64,000 nt of DNA from Phocaeicola sartorii JCM 17136 = DSM 21941 (GTDB lineage Bacteria; Bacteroidota; Bacteroidia; Bacteroidales; Bacteroidaceae): positions 62,001 to 126,000 of the forward strand of contig NZ_BAKM01000003.1 in NCBI RefSeq assembly GCF_000614185.1. Reading direction: 5' to 3'. Every line of letters begins with the position of its first letter. Position 1 is the first letter of the stretch. This document shows, one piece after another, positions 17,510 to 26,945 of this stretch. A model generated the notes under the pieces. It ran no database searches and was not told the DNA's origin. It saw nothing but the letters and a program-made list of their open reading frames with translations. Both the position numbers and the translations under genes were made by a program.

Positions 17510-19444
17510 ATGAAAACGAACAAGAAAGTACAGAAGAACAGCGTGCAGAAATCAGAGAAAGAAAATGCAGTAAAAGTAACCGCTTTGGCAATCATCCCGA
17601 AGCCGATAATGTTACTCACACCGCAGGACGTGCCCACGGCTACCGAAGTGACGGCCTCCCTCGGAACGGCAGCCGTTCCCAACGTTACGGAAGAAACACC
17701 GCAGCAGGTCACGTTCAAGACACCGCTTGCAACGGCCACAGCCGAAACAGACCTTGACATCACCACCGTACAACCAAGCACGGACAACCACCGCAAGACA
17801 TTCAATGACGCATCATTGCAGGAACTTGCGGAAAGCATTCGGGAAGTGGGCGTTTTGCAAGCCATTGCGGTACGCCCGCACACGGGAGGCGGTTATGAAA
17901 TCATATACGGAGAACGCCGTTATCGTGCCTCACTGCTTGCAGGAGCAAAGACGATAAAGGCAACTATCTATAATAATATAACAGATGATGAAGCGGAAGA
18001 TATGTCACTGAGTGAAAATTTACAACGTGAGCAGGTACGCCCCACCGAAGAAGCGAAAGCATTCAAACGCTTGCTTGAAAAGGGACGGTATGATATTTAT
18101 TCTTTGGCAGGACGTTTCGGACGGAGCGAGAAGTATATCTATACCCGATTGAAACTGAACGAACTCTATGCGCCTATCGGTGAACTGTTAGACAATGAAA
18201 CAATCACTATCAGCGTAGCCGAAGAGATAAGCACCTATGAACCCAATATCCAAAAGGACGTATATGAGAACCACCTCAAGACAGACAACAAGGACGATTG
18301 GAGCGGTTACACACTCAATCTGTTCAAGAAATATTTTGAGAAATACTACACAACCGACCTTAAGCAATACAAGTTCGACAAGACGGAATGCAAGGCATGC
18401 GTACACAACGCAGCCAATTACAACCTCTTTGCCGAGCATAACGGATGCGGACACTGCACAAACCGCAAATGTCTGGAAACCAAGAATGCCGCCCATGTGG
18501 CAAAAGAGACGGAGAAACTTTTGAAATCCGATCCGAAGTTGGTTGTCGCACGCCCCTACTACGGAAGCCGTAACGATATGGCACTACAAAAATTGGACAA
18601 GAAAGGGCATGAAATCAAGGAACTTGACTACAACGTATCGGCAAGGGAATTTCCAAAAGCCCCCGAAGCACCGAAGAAAGAGCAGTTCACCCAAGCGAAA
18701 GAGTACGAACAAGCGGTAGAGACTTTTGAGCGCAGAAACGAGGAATATGCCCGAAAGGTGGAGGAACTTGACCGCATGAAGGAGGAAGGCAGGATAAAGA
18801 CCTATGTGAAGGTAGGGCAGACGGAACCCGAACTCTGCTACGTGGAGATAAACAGGAAGGAAACCGCCCCCGTCACTATCGGGACATTGCAGGAGAGGGA
18901 CAAGCGTTTCAGACAGCTTTCTATTGAAAAGACCGTTGCCGACACGAAAAAGATTGTCCGGGAGAACGACTATCCCGAAAGCCCGTTCACGCAGTACGAA
19001 GACGGTATGGTTTATTTCGCCATGCTTGCCCAACTTCAAAGGAGACATTTTCCACTTTTCGGCATCAAAGACCAGCCTTTCGCATTGGACGAGAAACAGC
19101 GGATGAAAATCGTAGCCAAGCTGACGGACGCACAAAAGACCCTCATCAAACGGGACTTCATCAGTCATTTCCTTTGTGAAAACGGCCACGGAGACAACAA
19201 CGCATCCAAGCTGTTAAGGGACTTCGCAAACATGCACTTTCCCGACCAGTACGGACTTGCCAAAGCCACCCACGAGGAAGAATATCAGAAACGGCATGAA
19301 CGTTTGGAAGAAAGGATAAAGGAAATGAAGAAAGCGGAAAAGAAAGCAGCCAAAGAAGCGGAAAAACAGCAGACGGCAGAAAAGACGGAGAAGAAAGTCA
19401 CCGCCCCGAAAACGGAGAAACCCGAAAGCGGAAAAGCCGCCTGA
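17510..19444 (+). CDS. ParB/RepB/Spo0J-family protein, 644 aa
   Basis: A ParB N-terminal domain (about residues 85-190) has the box-II motif YGERRYRAS and SLSENLQREQVRPTEEA, followed by a helix-turn-helix (YDIYSLAGRFGRSEKYIYTR). A Cys-rich patch follows (CKACVHN and CGHCTNRKC, about residues 295-325) that could bind zinc, then a long charged coiled coil with a Lys/Glu-rich tail. Its role is probably DNA binding for maintenance or partition of the excised ICE. It ends in TGA immediately before a strong terminator hairpin, so TGA is a real stop in this gene. Confidence 0.88.
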   Translation: MKTNKKVQKNSVQKSEKENAVKVTALAIIPKPIMLLTPQDVPTATEVTASLGTAAVPNVTEETPQQVTFKTPLATATAETDLDITTVQPSTDNHRKTFNDASLQELAESIREVGVLQAIAVRPHTGGGYEIIYGERRYRASLLAGAKTIKATIYNNITDDEAEDMSLSENLQREQVRPTEEAKAFKRLLEKGRYDIYSLAGRFGRSEKYIYTRLKLNELYAPIGELLDNETITISVAEEISTYEPNIQKDVYENHLKTDNKDDWSGYTLNLFKKYFEKYYTTDLKQYKFDKTECKACVHNAANYNLFAEHNGCGHCTNRKCLETKNAAHVAKETEKLLKSDPKLVVARPYYGSRNDMALQKLDKKGHEIKELDYNVSAREFPKAPEAPKKEQFTQAKEYEQAVETFERRNEEYARKVEELDRMKEEGRIKTYVKVGQTEPELCYVEINRKETAPVTIGTLQERDKRFRQLSIEKTVADTKKIVRENDYPESPFTQYEDGMVYFAMLAQLQRRHFPLFGIKDQPFALDEKQRMKIVAKLTDAQKTLIKRDFISHFLCENGHGDNNASKLLRDFANMHFPDQYGLAKATHEEEYQKRHERLEERIKEMKKAEKKAAKEAEKQQTAEKTEKKVTAPKTEKPESGKAA

Positions 19445-19459
19445 AGCCGAACAGAAAGC

Positions 19460-19492
19460 ATGTGCCGGAGACAACATCCGGCACATCTTTTT
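19460..19492 (+). terminator. Rho-independent terminator after parB-like gene
   Basis: A stem ATGTGCCGG/CCGGCACAT with a 9-base loop is followed by CTTTTT. It begins 15 bases after the TGA of the ParB gene. Confidence 0.75.
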
Positions 19493-19572
19493 CACCGCCC
19501 CCAAGAGAACAGAGGGCAGGGCCGGACGACCCCACCCACACCGCCACCGTAAAACCTTTAAAATACCGATAT

Positions 19573-19812
19573 ATGAAGTATATAAGAACAGCCCCGAATG
19601 TGGAATATTCCACCGACAGGGATTTTTTTCTTGAGAATCAGATTGTCTGCATTGTAAGCAGGGAGGGCACGAAGTTTTGCAGTCTGATAGAGAACCGTTT
19701 GTTCATGCGTTCCGACAGCCGTCATATCAGCAAGCGGATGCAGATGCATATCATGTGTGAAATCCACGAGGACATCCGCCGCCTTCGCTATGGTGGCGAG
19801 CCGGTGGAATGA
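19573..19812 (+). CDS. Small ICE protein, 79 aa
   Basis: The ATG at 19573 opens a 79-codon frame (MKYIRTAPNVEYSTDRDFFL) ending in TGA and followed by a terminator hairpin at 19852. An earlier in-frame ATG at 19462 falls inside the preceding terminator, so I reject it. Composition is mixed with a His/Met-rich C-terminal helix. Function unknown. Confidence 0.55.
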   Translation: MKYIRTAPNVEYSTDRDFFLENQIVCIVSREGTKFCSLIENRLFMRSDSRHISKRMQMHIMCEIHEDIRRLRYGGEPVE

Positions 19813-19851
19813 CCTGCCACACCCCACACCTGAATACTTCTTCTTAAAAAA

Positions 19852-19886
19852 GTCGGGCAATCCCTATGCGGTTGCCCGGCTTTTTT
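19852..19886 (+). terminator. Rho-independent terminator
   Basis: A stem TCGGGCAA/TTGCCCGG with a loop of about 11 bases is followed by TTTTTT, 40 bases after the stop of the 79-residue gene. Confidence 0.8.
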
Positions 19887-20171
19887 CTATTTTTGCAGGG
19901 TTGAACCAAAAAAGAAAGTTATAAGATTAAAGATTTTGAATGATAACATATTAGAATAGCTTTTAGCTGTTTGTTCTTACTCTCGAAACGACCAAATTCA
20001 ATGCAGGAGAATAAACGGGCAGAGTCCTTGTCATACACTAATGGCACGGTCTTAACTCGTTTCCTGCATGGGTGCTTGGTCGTACCGGAGAGTAGAACCT
20101 GTTAAGTTCCGTGCTTTTTTGGTACATAACAGGAAGTTACGGACAAGGTATTACTCAAAAATCATAGGAAG
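19887..20171. other. Structured non-coding stretch before the SLOG-like gene
   Basis: No gene is visible. TGCAGGA at 20002-20008 is inverted as TCCTGCA at 20062-20068, enclosing 53 bases. CCTGTTA at about 20098 is inverted as TAACAGG at about 20126. The arrangement suggests a folded leader RNA or a recombination/transfer site. It does not fold as a standard tRNA. Confidence 0.35.
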
Positions 20172-20633
20172 ATGTACAACAAGAACGTTGCCATTACCGG
20201 CAGTACCATTGAAAAGACAACCAAATACGACTGGTTCAAGGAAGATAAAATCCGTATGGAACTCTACCGGATTATCCTTTCACTTTATAATGAAGGTTAT
20301 CGCACATTCACCTGCAATCCGCATTCCTATATCGGATTATTAGGTGCGGATACGATAGTCATGCTGCGTGAAGCGGGCAAATGCCCGGAGATAATCCTTT
20401 CAGTAGCCATACCGGAAACCGCTTTTCCAGCAGATACCAACAAGGTGTATCGTGCCTTGTATGACGACTTGATAAAGCAGGCGGACAATAAAAAAATACT
20501 TCCGGAAAAAGAGTTTTTTGGCAATGCGCTTGTCGGTGGTCATATCATCTGTTATTACGATGACTTTTCCACAGAAATGCAGCAGATATACGCATCCGGT
20601 ACTCCCTATACCAATATCCGTAAAATGATATAG
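20172..20633 (+). CDS. SLOG/DUF1273-like protein, 153 aa
   Basis: Segments YRTFTCNPHSYIGLLGADTIVMLRE (cited as the pattern around residues 45-65), ILSVAIPE and YDDLIKQAD, followed by an acidic GxD-poor Rossmann end, resemble the YpsA/DUF1273 branch of the SLOG superfamily of nucleotide- or nucleotide-derivative-binding proteins. Such genes often lie near the end of tra operons in Bacteroidetes ICEs. It stops in TAG and is convergent with the M48 gene, only 21 bases apart. Role on the ICE unknown. Confidence 0.5.
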   Translation: MYNKNVAITGSTIEKTTKYDWFKEDKIRMELYRIILSLYNEGYRTFTCNPHSYIGLLGADTIVMLREAGKCPEIILSVAIPETAFPADTNKVYRALYDDLIKQADNKKILPEKEFFGNALVGGHIICYYDDFSTEMQQIYASGTPYTNIRKMI

Positions 20634-20654
20634 GCACACATTCTTTACCGCAGG

Positions 20655-21566
20655 TTACAGTAGTTTCTCCAGCCGTGCAATCCGTTTTTCGGTGGACGGA
20701 TGCGTACTCATGATATATTCGGTGAAAGTCGGACGCTCACCGTAAACGTCTTCCGTCCTTTTCAACCGGCGGAGGAAAGAAAGCAATCCTTCGCCGCAAC
20801 CATATTTCACTGCATAGGCATCACAACGGTACTCGGCATATTTATTGATATTCACGTCAGTTATCCGGCTGATGCCGTATATAATCCGGTGAAGCAGTTT
20901 GTAAACGGCCCACCATAACTTCGCTATGAGTTCACCCACAAGGCCCAAAGCCGGAACCAATGCAAACACCATGCTGCCAATTATCCCGAATATCAAAGCC
21001 GGAATAAGAAATATACCATAAAGGCAACGGTAACCGAACGACTCCATCGAGAATAAAAGCACCTGATAGACAAAGTCGTAATGGGAGATATGCCCCACTT
21101 CATGGCTGATGATGCCCTTCAGCTCCTCATCCGAAGCGGAGGCGAGTACTCCGCCCGTCAGCCCTATCGTATTGAAACCGAATGCGGCGGCATTTACCCG
21201 AGCGTCATTGTTACGATAAAGTTTCAGCTTCCGGTTCATACCCATTTCTGAAAGCAACCGTTCCACCCTCATGCGATCGGAACTGTTCATAGGACGGTAT
21301 CCTTCTTTTCTGCGTAGCACCCACACATTTAGCGGAGAAATGGAATAAAGGATGAATAACAGCAAAAGATAATACGGTAACGTATTGACTAAATACGGAA
21401 TCACCCCCTCATCAAACAGCCCCGGTATATATGCCGGCCATATATGGCGCAAGATTGAAAGTAGCAATGCGTAAAACACCGTAATAAAGACAAAATTCAC
21501 TATCGTGACATAAGCCAGCAGCAACAGCTTGCTGATGATACGGAATATTCTGAGTGTTGTTTTCAT
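20655..21566 (-). CDS. M48-family membrane metallopeptidase, 303 aa
   Basis: Two N-terminal membrane helices (about residues 12-40 and 58-85) precede the zinc motif HEVGH (in GIISHEVGHISHYDF, residues about 154-158). The downstream glutamate ligand is probable in EYRCDAYAVKYG. This is the HtpX/Ste24-like architecture of an inner-membrane protease. It is the last gene of the leftward transfer operon and could process or turn over transfer-channel parts. No in-frame TGA; stop TAA. Confidence 0.8.
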   Translation of the reverse strand: MKTTLRIFRIISKLLLLAYVTIVNFVFITVFYALLLSILRHIWPAYIPGLFDEGVIPYLVNTLPYYLLLLFILYSISPLNVWVLRRKEGYRPMNSSDRMRVERLLSEMGMNRKLKLYRNNDARVNAAAFGFNTIGLTGGVLASASDEELKGIISHEVGHISHYDFVYQVLLFSMESFGYRCLYGIFLIPALIFGIIGSMVFALVPALGLVGELIAKLWWAVYKLLHRIIYGISRITDVNINKYAEYRCDAYAVKYGCGEGLLSFLRRLKRTEDVYGERPTFTEYIMSTHPSTEKRIARLEKLL

Positions 21567-21722
21567 GCGTATATGATTGAACTATTAACTTCCGGCTAAA
21601 TATAAAAACAAATTTTGTGCAATCCGGAACAATTACTTATTCATTTGTTTTCATTAAGCAAATTTCATAAAACAAAGACGATAGGTTTCCCCACCGTCTT
21701 TCTTGATAGATAATGGTAGCAG

Positions 21723-22184
21723 TTATTCCTTTGCCGTAGTGCTTTCTAAATCGAACGTCACCGTCATTTCTCTTTCCCTGCCAAAATTATCCCGGACAAA
21801 GAATTTCAGTTCCGAACGTCTGGCGCTTGTCGAACGGTAAAAGAGGGTGAATACCTGCTTCACCGGATTTTCCGTATCCAGTCCCGGCACCTCTGTCAGC
21901 GGCCTCACTTCCCGGTTCACAAGTTTTATGCCTTCACTGTCGGACACCTCTCCCTTGCCTTCCATCTGAATGTAACCTATTTCATACTCCGCCTTTTCAT
22001 AGTCCCCTTCACGGTCAAGATAAAAGCGTATCTCCACCGTTTCACCCGTTGCAATCTGCTTTTGCAGATACCATGACGAGAGGCTGAAATCATAATCCTG
22101 CCGGATGTCTATCCCGTCGTTACAAGAACTGAAGGCCAGCGCCGCAAGCAGTGCGCCTATACATATATATAATACGTTTTTCAT
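21723..22184 (-). CDS. traQ: Conjugal transfer protein TraQ (DUF3872), 153 aa
   Basis: A lipoprotein-like signal (ALLAALAFSSCNDG, Cys near residue 20) is followed by a single beta-sandwich-like domain with DYDFSLSSWYLQKQ and RREMTVTF-type strands, as in the DUF3872 family located after traO/traP in CTnDOT-type elements. Stop TAA. 25 bases separate it from traO. Probably an outer-membrane-associated part of the mating channel. Confidence 0.8.
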   Translation of the reverse strand: MKNVLYICIGALLAALAFSSCNDGIDIRQDYDFSLSSWYLQKQIATGETVEIRFYLDREGDYEKAEYEIGYIQMEGKGEVSDSEGIKLVNREVRPLTEVPGLDTENPVKQVFTLFYRSTSARRSELKFFVRDNFGREREMTVTFDLESTTAKE

Positions 22185-22209
22185 TTTTTGTTTCTCCTTT
22201 CTCTTTTTA

Positions 22210-22800
22210 TTAGTTAATAATAAGGCGAACGCCCAATCCTATCTGGGTATGGAAGTTACCCGCATCCGTTCCGAACAGCGCCCTTTCCTTCACCTGCATC
22301 AGCAGGATAATCCGGTCTGTCAGCCAGACATCGAAAGCCGCCGTCAGGCCGCCGCCATAAATAAAGCAGTCACCGTTTGTCACTGCCGCCCCGTCAGGAA
22401 GCAGGGAGGTTCCCCAGTTGACTGTCTCGAAGCCGCCCAAAACGGAAAGTCCGATACGGAAACAGACGTTCCGGCCCTTGTCCGACAATACGGGAATAAA
22501 GTAACCGAGTTCCCCCGTGAACTGCGCTTTGGGTATTGCCTTATTTTCGTAGGTGTACTCCTTTATCTGATAATCCAGACCATACAGCCAGTAGGTACGG
22601 TTACGGTTGGAATGTGTAAAGGCCAGCGAGGTGAAGTAGTGGCGTTCGCCGCCACTCTTCCATGAAAGGAAATGATTCACCCCGCCCGATGTGAACTGTA
22701 TGCCTGTCTGTCCCGGCAGGTCACGCTGCGCGTGTGCTTCGCCCGCAAAGAGCGACAACACGGCAACTGTCAGTATGAATAGTATTCTTTGCATATACAT
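22210..22800 (-). CDS. traO: Conjugal transfer protein TraO, 196 aa
   Basis: A signal peptide (ILFILTVAVLSLFAGEAHAQ) is followed by alternating beta-strand sequence (GIQFTSGGVNHFLSWKSGG, LGYFIPVLSDKGRNVCFRIG cited in part) as in TraO of Bacteroidetes conjugative transposons, an outer-membrane barrel-like component. The start may be the second ATG six bases later. It follows traN by 16 bases. Stop TAA and no internal TGA. Confidence 0.85.
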   Translation of the reverse strand: MYMQRILFILTVAVLSLFAGEAHAQRDLPGQTGIQFTSGGVNHFLSWKSGGERHYFTSLAFTHSNRNRTYWLYGLDYQIKEYTYENKAIPKAQFTGELGYFIPVLSDKGRNVCFRIGLSVLGGFETVNWGTSLLPDGAAVTNGDCFIYGGGLTAAFDVWLTDRIILLMQVKERALFGTDAGNFHTQIGLGVRLIIN

Positions 22801-22816
22801 TATATTATATAGGTTA

Positions 22817-23716
22817 TTATTTCAGATGCAGTTCACTGATTGGTTTTGCCGCCACAAGGTCTGTGTTCTCTATGCGGAACGACTGGTGACGGGCACCGCC
22901 CTTTTCGTAAACCTCCACGACGAGCAGTTTGTCATCCGGCAAGGTAAGTTTTGGCAGCACGAATATGTTACGTACCGTGGCTTTTCCGTCCACCGTTGTC
23001 AGACGATTGTATGTCCTTACCGGTTCTATGAAGTTCTCCTGCATGGCCGTGCGCTTGGCCACCTTCTTGTCGATAATTTTGAAACGGATATAGTCAATGT
23101 CGAACGATATATCCGAACTGTTGCGCAGGGAAGTATGCAGGTACAGCAGGTCATTGTTGATATAAAGCCCTTTGAGCAGTGTCTGTATGCCGTACTTCTT
23201 GCAACCGACATGCCTGATGTCCCTTTTGTTCTTCTTATACAGCGTGTACATGATACGGTTCACCACCAGCGGTGTCTCCCCGCCGAGTTCTTTCAGCTTC
23301 ACGAACATGCGGTCGCCCGCAATCCCGCCTTCGGGATTGTCCCGGAGCCAGTCTTCCATCTCAATGGAAAGCCAGGCCGGTTCGTCCTTATAAACCACAT
23401 TAAAAGAATAGAAACAACCGTCGGCAGTGATGACGGAGAAGTTCGTTTCCCCTTCAAAACCTTTCACCGCCGCCTTGATGCGTATTACATTTTCCGCTCC
23501 CGTGGCCTTGTCCGCTATGATGTCGAACGAACCCAAATCCACATATTTCACTTCGGAAGGGAAAAGGATATGTACGGTTTTCTGAAAAGTCACCTCAATC
23601 TTATGCGGTGAGATAATCTGGTTGGTGGGGAAAATCTTTGTTTCCACCGGTTCCTGCGCCTTTACCGACAATACGGTTAAAAGCATTACTAATGATAAAA
23701 TAATTCTTGTCTTCAT
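22817..23716 (-). CDS. traN: Conjugal transfer protein TraN (DUF4138, VirB9-like), 299 aa
   Basis: A signal peptide to about residue 20 is followed by a domain starting with the family pattern FPTNQIISPHKIEVTFQKTVHILFP (abbreviated), in which a short motif pairs with the TraM core. The C-terminal half holds YIRFKIIDKKVAKRTAMQE and VRTYNRLTTVDGK as in TraN. Together with TraM it should form the periplasmic to outer-membrane core of the channel. It starts four bases after the traM stop. Stop TAA. Confidence 0.9.
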   Translation of the reverse strand: MKTRIILSLVMLLTVLSVKAQEPVETKIFPTNQIISPHKIEVTFQKTVHILFPSEVKYVDLGSFDIIADKATGAENVIRIKAAVKGFEGETNFSVITADGCFYSFNVVYKDEPAWLSIEMEDWLRDNPEGGIAGDRMFVKLKELGGETPLVVNRIMYTLYKKNKRDIRHVGCKKYGIQTLLKGLYINNDLLYLHTSLRNSSDISFDIDYIRFKIIDKKVAKRTAMQENFIEPVRTYNRLTTVDGKATVRNIFVLPKLTLPDDKLLVVEVYEKGGARHQSFRIENTDLVAAKPISELHLK

Positions 23717-23720
23717 CTGA

Positions 23721-24988
23721 TTACTGCTTTTTGGATATTAATAAAAGTTGATAATTCGCTTTCACAGCCACCTTCACCTCACGCATCTTTGTGGCCAGAT
23801 ATTGTGATCCGCCGCCAAGCACGCCCCTTGTCACGTCCATGACGAGTTGTTGCGAGGCACTGCGTGCGAACGAGATGCTTGTTCCGAAACTGCCCCCGAT
23901 ATTGGCGGCGGCTTCTTTCATGGCGGTACGTTCTGCGGTATTCGGAACGAAAAGTCCGGCCTGCCCGTCCATATCGTAAGCCGTTAGTTCCACCGGCAGG
24001 ATATTCCCGCCACTCTCTATGGAGTTTACTGTGACTGCCATCCGCTGCCCTTCGATACGCACCGTACCATATAGCGGAGTATTGGCAGGTACAAGCGCAC
24101 CGCCCACTTGCAGCGGTTCCAGCAACCGGAACTTCAGTCATGCTCCGGTGGTCACTGTCTGGTCTTCGGCCACGCAGGCACGTATCGTATTGGCTCCGGC
24201 AAGCTGTCCGCCGCCCACGGCAGTGGCAAAACCGTAATTGCGGGGTATCGTGTCGGGTACCGGAGGTACGGCCAGTGACGAAACCACATTCTCCGTAGCA
24301 CGTCCGGCAGCTATGGCGGCAGGATTGCCGGATGAACCGCCCGTAACGCCCGCAGGCTGTATGTTTTTCACCTGTCCACCCGTCTGTCCGGGGAAATAGC
24401 GTGCCGCCATCTCATACGACTTTTCCATCAGTTCCAGCGGGTCTTGTCCTTTCCGTTCGCGTTCCAGCTTTTCGTTAAGCTCCTTCACCTGCCGTTCCAG
24501 TTCGTCCACCCTCGGACTCTCCTTCGGTTCCTGATAGAACGAGGTGATCTGCCTTGAAATCTGCCGCTGTTTTTCTCTGGACTCCCGGATAGCATCCGCT
24601 TTCGGTACATCTTCTTCCGGTTTCAGCCCGTCCGTTGTGTCCGGTGTCAGATAGCCCCCGGCCACATCCTGCAAGGTTCTTACCTTCTCCTGCCTGCGTT
24701 TCTTCATTTCTTCCAGTTCGTAAGCCTTCTGTTTGTCGGCCATCGTCTCCGGTGCGATAGCGTCGGGTATCGTCGTATTGATTCCCGCCATTCCTTCCAC
24801 CGTTTCGGGTGTGTCCGGTTTGAAGATAAACCAGATGAACCGGCGCAAAGCAGGGAGAGGAATGTCACCACGCCATAGAATTTCAGTTTGTCGGCAACCT
24901 TGCGGTTTAACTTCTTCTCCTTTTCGGATGCAGGTTCCGCTTTCTGCGTTTCTTTATTCTTTTCTTCTTTCTTATCGGATTGTGTCAT
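23721..24988 (-). CDS. traM: Conjugal transfer protein TraM (VirB10-like), with one in-frame TGA and a frameshift
   Basis: The start (MTQSDKKEEKNK) leads to a membrane segment interrupted by a one-base loss near 24843 (LSLLCAG then FIWFIF in another frame). A proline- and Glu-rich linker and coiled coil follow, then the C-terminal VirB10-like core (LKFRLLEPLQVGGALVPANT, cited in part). The core is separated from the rest by a single TGA at 24138-24140, residue 284, in GA[TGA]LKFRL, where Trp would fit. Repaired length is about 422 residues. The start overlaps traL by 17 bases. The final stop is TAA. Confidence 0.8.
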
Positions 24989-25262
24989 TGGATACATTGT
25001 TTTTTAATGGTTGGATACTGTCCGTTTGGGGAAGCGCAATCCTTTGGAGATGCTGTACCTCAATCGGAAATTTGTCTGTCCCGCAGAAACCGCCCACGAT
25101 GTAGGCAAGGTCGATGGCGGCGAAGAGTCCGAGCAGGTAAAGGATGATAATCCTTTGCTGCCGGTAGCTCAGCCGTTGCCACCGCCTGCGGAGTTTTATT
25201 ATATATCGGTCTTTCTCCGTTCTGAACGAGTGGAAGACCTTTTTTATACCGTTATCTTTCAT
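24972..25262 (-). CDS. traL: Conjugal transfer protein TraL (DUF3989), 96 aa
   Basis: A basic N-terminal half (LRRRWQRLSYRQQR) precedes one membrane helix (IIILYLLGLFAAIDLAYIVG) and a short periplasmic tail, the DUF3989 layout found between traK and traM. The ATG overlaps the end of traK (ATGAAAGATAA), implying translational coupling. Stop TAA. Confidence 0.8.
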   Translation of the reverse strand: MKDNGIKKVFHSFRTEKDRYIIKLRRRWQRLSYRQQRIIILYLLGLFAAIDLAYIVGGFCGTDKFPIEVQHLQRIALPQTDSIQPLKNNVSNDTIR

Positions 25263-25874
25263 ACTGTCCGATGTCCCTGTTTTCGATGATGGTAAAACTC
25301 TCTATCAGAAAGCCTGCGGGTTGTTGTCGCTCCGGGTTACATTCCTCAGACGGCAGGTGGTGACAAGCGACCTTTCGGTAACGCTGCTCGAACGGATGAT
25401 GTGCTGCCGGCTATAGGTCTTCATCTCGTATGGATAACTGTTGAAGTTCCCCTGTATGCTGTCCACCGTCAGCGTCTGCGAGATGTTTCCCGCGATCATC
25501 CGGTTGAAGTAGCCTTTCTCCTGCAAGTTCCGGTAGTAACCGATGGCGCTTTCATCCGAAAGGTAAAGGGCACGCTGGATGTTGCTTTCAATGGCGCTCT
25601 TGTCCGGTGACAGGGTGAAAAACAGTTCGTGGAAACGTCTGATATGTTCCCTCGCTTCCACGGGGCGGTTCTGCTGCATGTCCTGCGAAAGTGCCAGCAT
25701 CAGCGATTTTCCGCTGTCCAGTACATAGATTTTCTGCCGTTGCGCCTCGGCAAACTCGTATGCCTTTCAGGTGGCGAAGACTGTTACCAGTGCGCATACT
25801 CCCAGGAATACCATTCCGAACAGCCGTAGCTGCCGGAATGATGTCTCGATGTTTTTTAATGATTTGAACTCCAT
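25252..25874 (-). CDS. traK: Conjugal transfer protein TraK (VirB8-like), with one in-frame TGA and a 3' frameshift
   Basis: It begins MEFKSLKNIETSFRQLRL with a membrane helix (about 18-35). A TGA at 25767-25769 (residue 36, VFAT[TGA]KAYEFAEAQRQKIY) sits at the position where TraK proteins carry Trp at the end of the helix. The periplasmic VirB8-like domain (SLMLALSQDMQQNRPVEAREH, cited in part; HELFFTLSPDKSAIESN) follows. The frame breaks at TTCTGATAG near 25306; one added C restores IESFTIIENRDI and a TAA shared with the traL start. Repaired length about 207 residues. Confidence 0.85.
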
Positions 25875-25904
25875 GTCTTTTTTCTGTTTTTTAAAGTGAT
25901 ATGT

Positions 25905-26918
25905 TTAGAACATTTTCTTGATACGTCCGGCTACCGATCCGCCGACTGCGCCGCTGACTGCCGCCGCACCGTTTCCGGCCATTTTCCCGGCACCGCCCAC
26001 CTTCTGCCCGTAAGCTCCCGCACCGCCTGCCTGAATAATCCACGAGGACACTGTGGGAACGCAGAAATAACCGATGATACCTATAATCATAAAGATGCAA
26101 TAAACGCTGTTCGAAGCATCCGGTATAAATGTCGGGTCCTGCATCTGCTTGATGTCCTGCTGCAACATCAGAATCTGTATGCGTGAGAGGATAGCACCGA
26201 ACAGGTCACCTACGGGCAGCCATAAGTAAATACAGATATAGCGTGACAGCCAGGTGGTGAGCGTACTCTGGAATCCGTCATAGACGGCCAGCGCAAAAGA
26301 GATAGGCCCCAAAATCGACAAGACAATCAGGAAAAAAGTCCTCAGTGTGTCTATCAGTAGCGAAGCTGCCTGAAAGAAGAGTTCCAGCAGTTCGCGGAAC
26401 CATTGCCTCACCTTTTCCCCCATGTCATACACCGCCTTCTGCCCGTACATGTTTATCATCGTGTCCATGTCCCCCAGCGACCAGCCAAGCTCGTCTATTT
26501 TCTTGTCAAATTCCTCATCACTCACAAGGAAAGCCTTTGCCGGGTCACGCAGCATCGCCTCCCGTTCCAGTTCGTCCTTCTCTTCCTGATACTTCCTCAT
26601 GTCGAAAGTCTGCTGTTCAACCAGTGAGGAAGTGGCACTGCATACGGGGGAAAGAATCCCATTGATTGTCCCCAGCACCATAGTAGGGAAGAACATGATA
26701 CAAAGGCCCAGCACAAACGGCCTGAAAAGCGGGAACACGTCTATCTCTTCCGCCCTTGAAAGGGACTGCCACACTCGGTAAGCCACGTAGAACAGGGCAC
26801 CGATACCCGCCACACCTTTTGCCACGCTTGCCATATCCTCGCACAGCGGCATCATTTCATCGTAAAGCGAACGCAGCAACTCATGCAGGTTCGTCCAGTC
26901 TATTGATAGTAATATCAT
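25905..26918 (-). CDS. traJ: Conjugal transfer protein TraJ (VirB6-like), 337 aa
   Basis: A polytopic inner-membrane protein with helices at about residues 35-52, 68-92, 185-215, 225-250 and 275-300 (for example LFRPFVLGLCIMFFPTMVLG and FFLIVLSILGPISFALAVYD) and a Gly/Ala-rich C-terminus. It is the TraJ position in CTnDOT-type operons. All its Trp codons are TGG and the stop is TAA, so this gene reads cleanly in the standard code. 30 bases from traK. Confidence 0.9.
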   Translation of the reverse strand: MILLSIDWTNLHELLRSLYDEMMPLCEDMASVAKGVAGIGALFYVAYRVWQSLSRAEEIDVFPLFRPFVLGLCIMFFPTMVLGTINGILSPVCSATSSLVEQQTFDMRKYQEEKDELEREAMLRDPAKAFLVSDEEFDKKIDELGWSLGDMDTMINMYGQKAVYDMGEKVRQWFRELLELFFQAASLLIDTLRTFFLIVLSILGPISFALAVYDGFQSTLTTWLSRYICIYLWLPVGDLFGAILSRIQILMLQQDIKQMQDPTFIPDASNSVYCIFMIIGIIGYFCVPTVSSWIIQAGGAGAYGQKVGGAGKMAGNGAAAVSGAVGGSVAGRIKKMF

Positions 26919-26945
26919 AGTCTATCTTTTTTTAATGATGAATGA

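Noticed and set aside
20002-20068. TGCAGGA/TCCTGCA element as a suppressor tRNA
   Set aside because: No T-loop (TTCRA), no proper anticodon arm with U33 and length only 67 bases.
22691-23611. 306-residue forward ORF opposite traN/traO
   Set aside because: Antisense shadow of two well-supported transfer genes.
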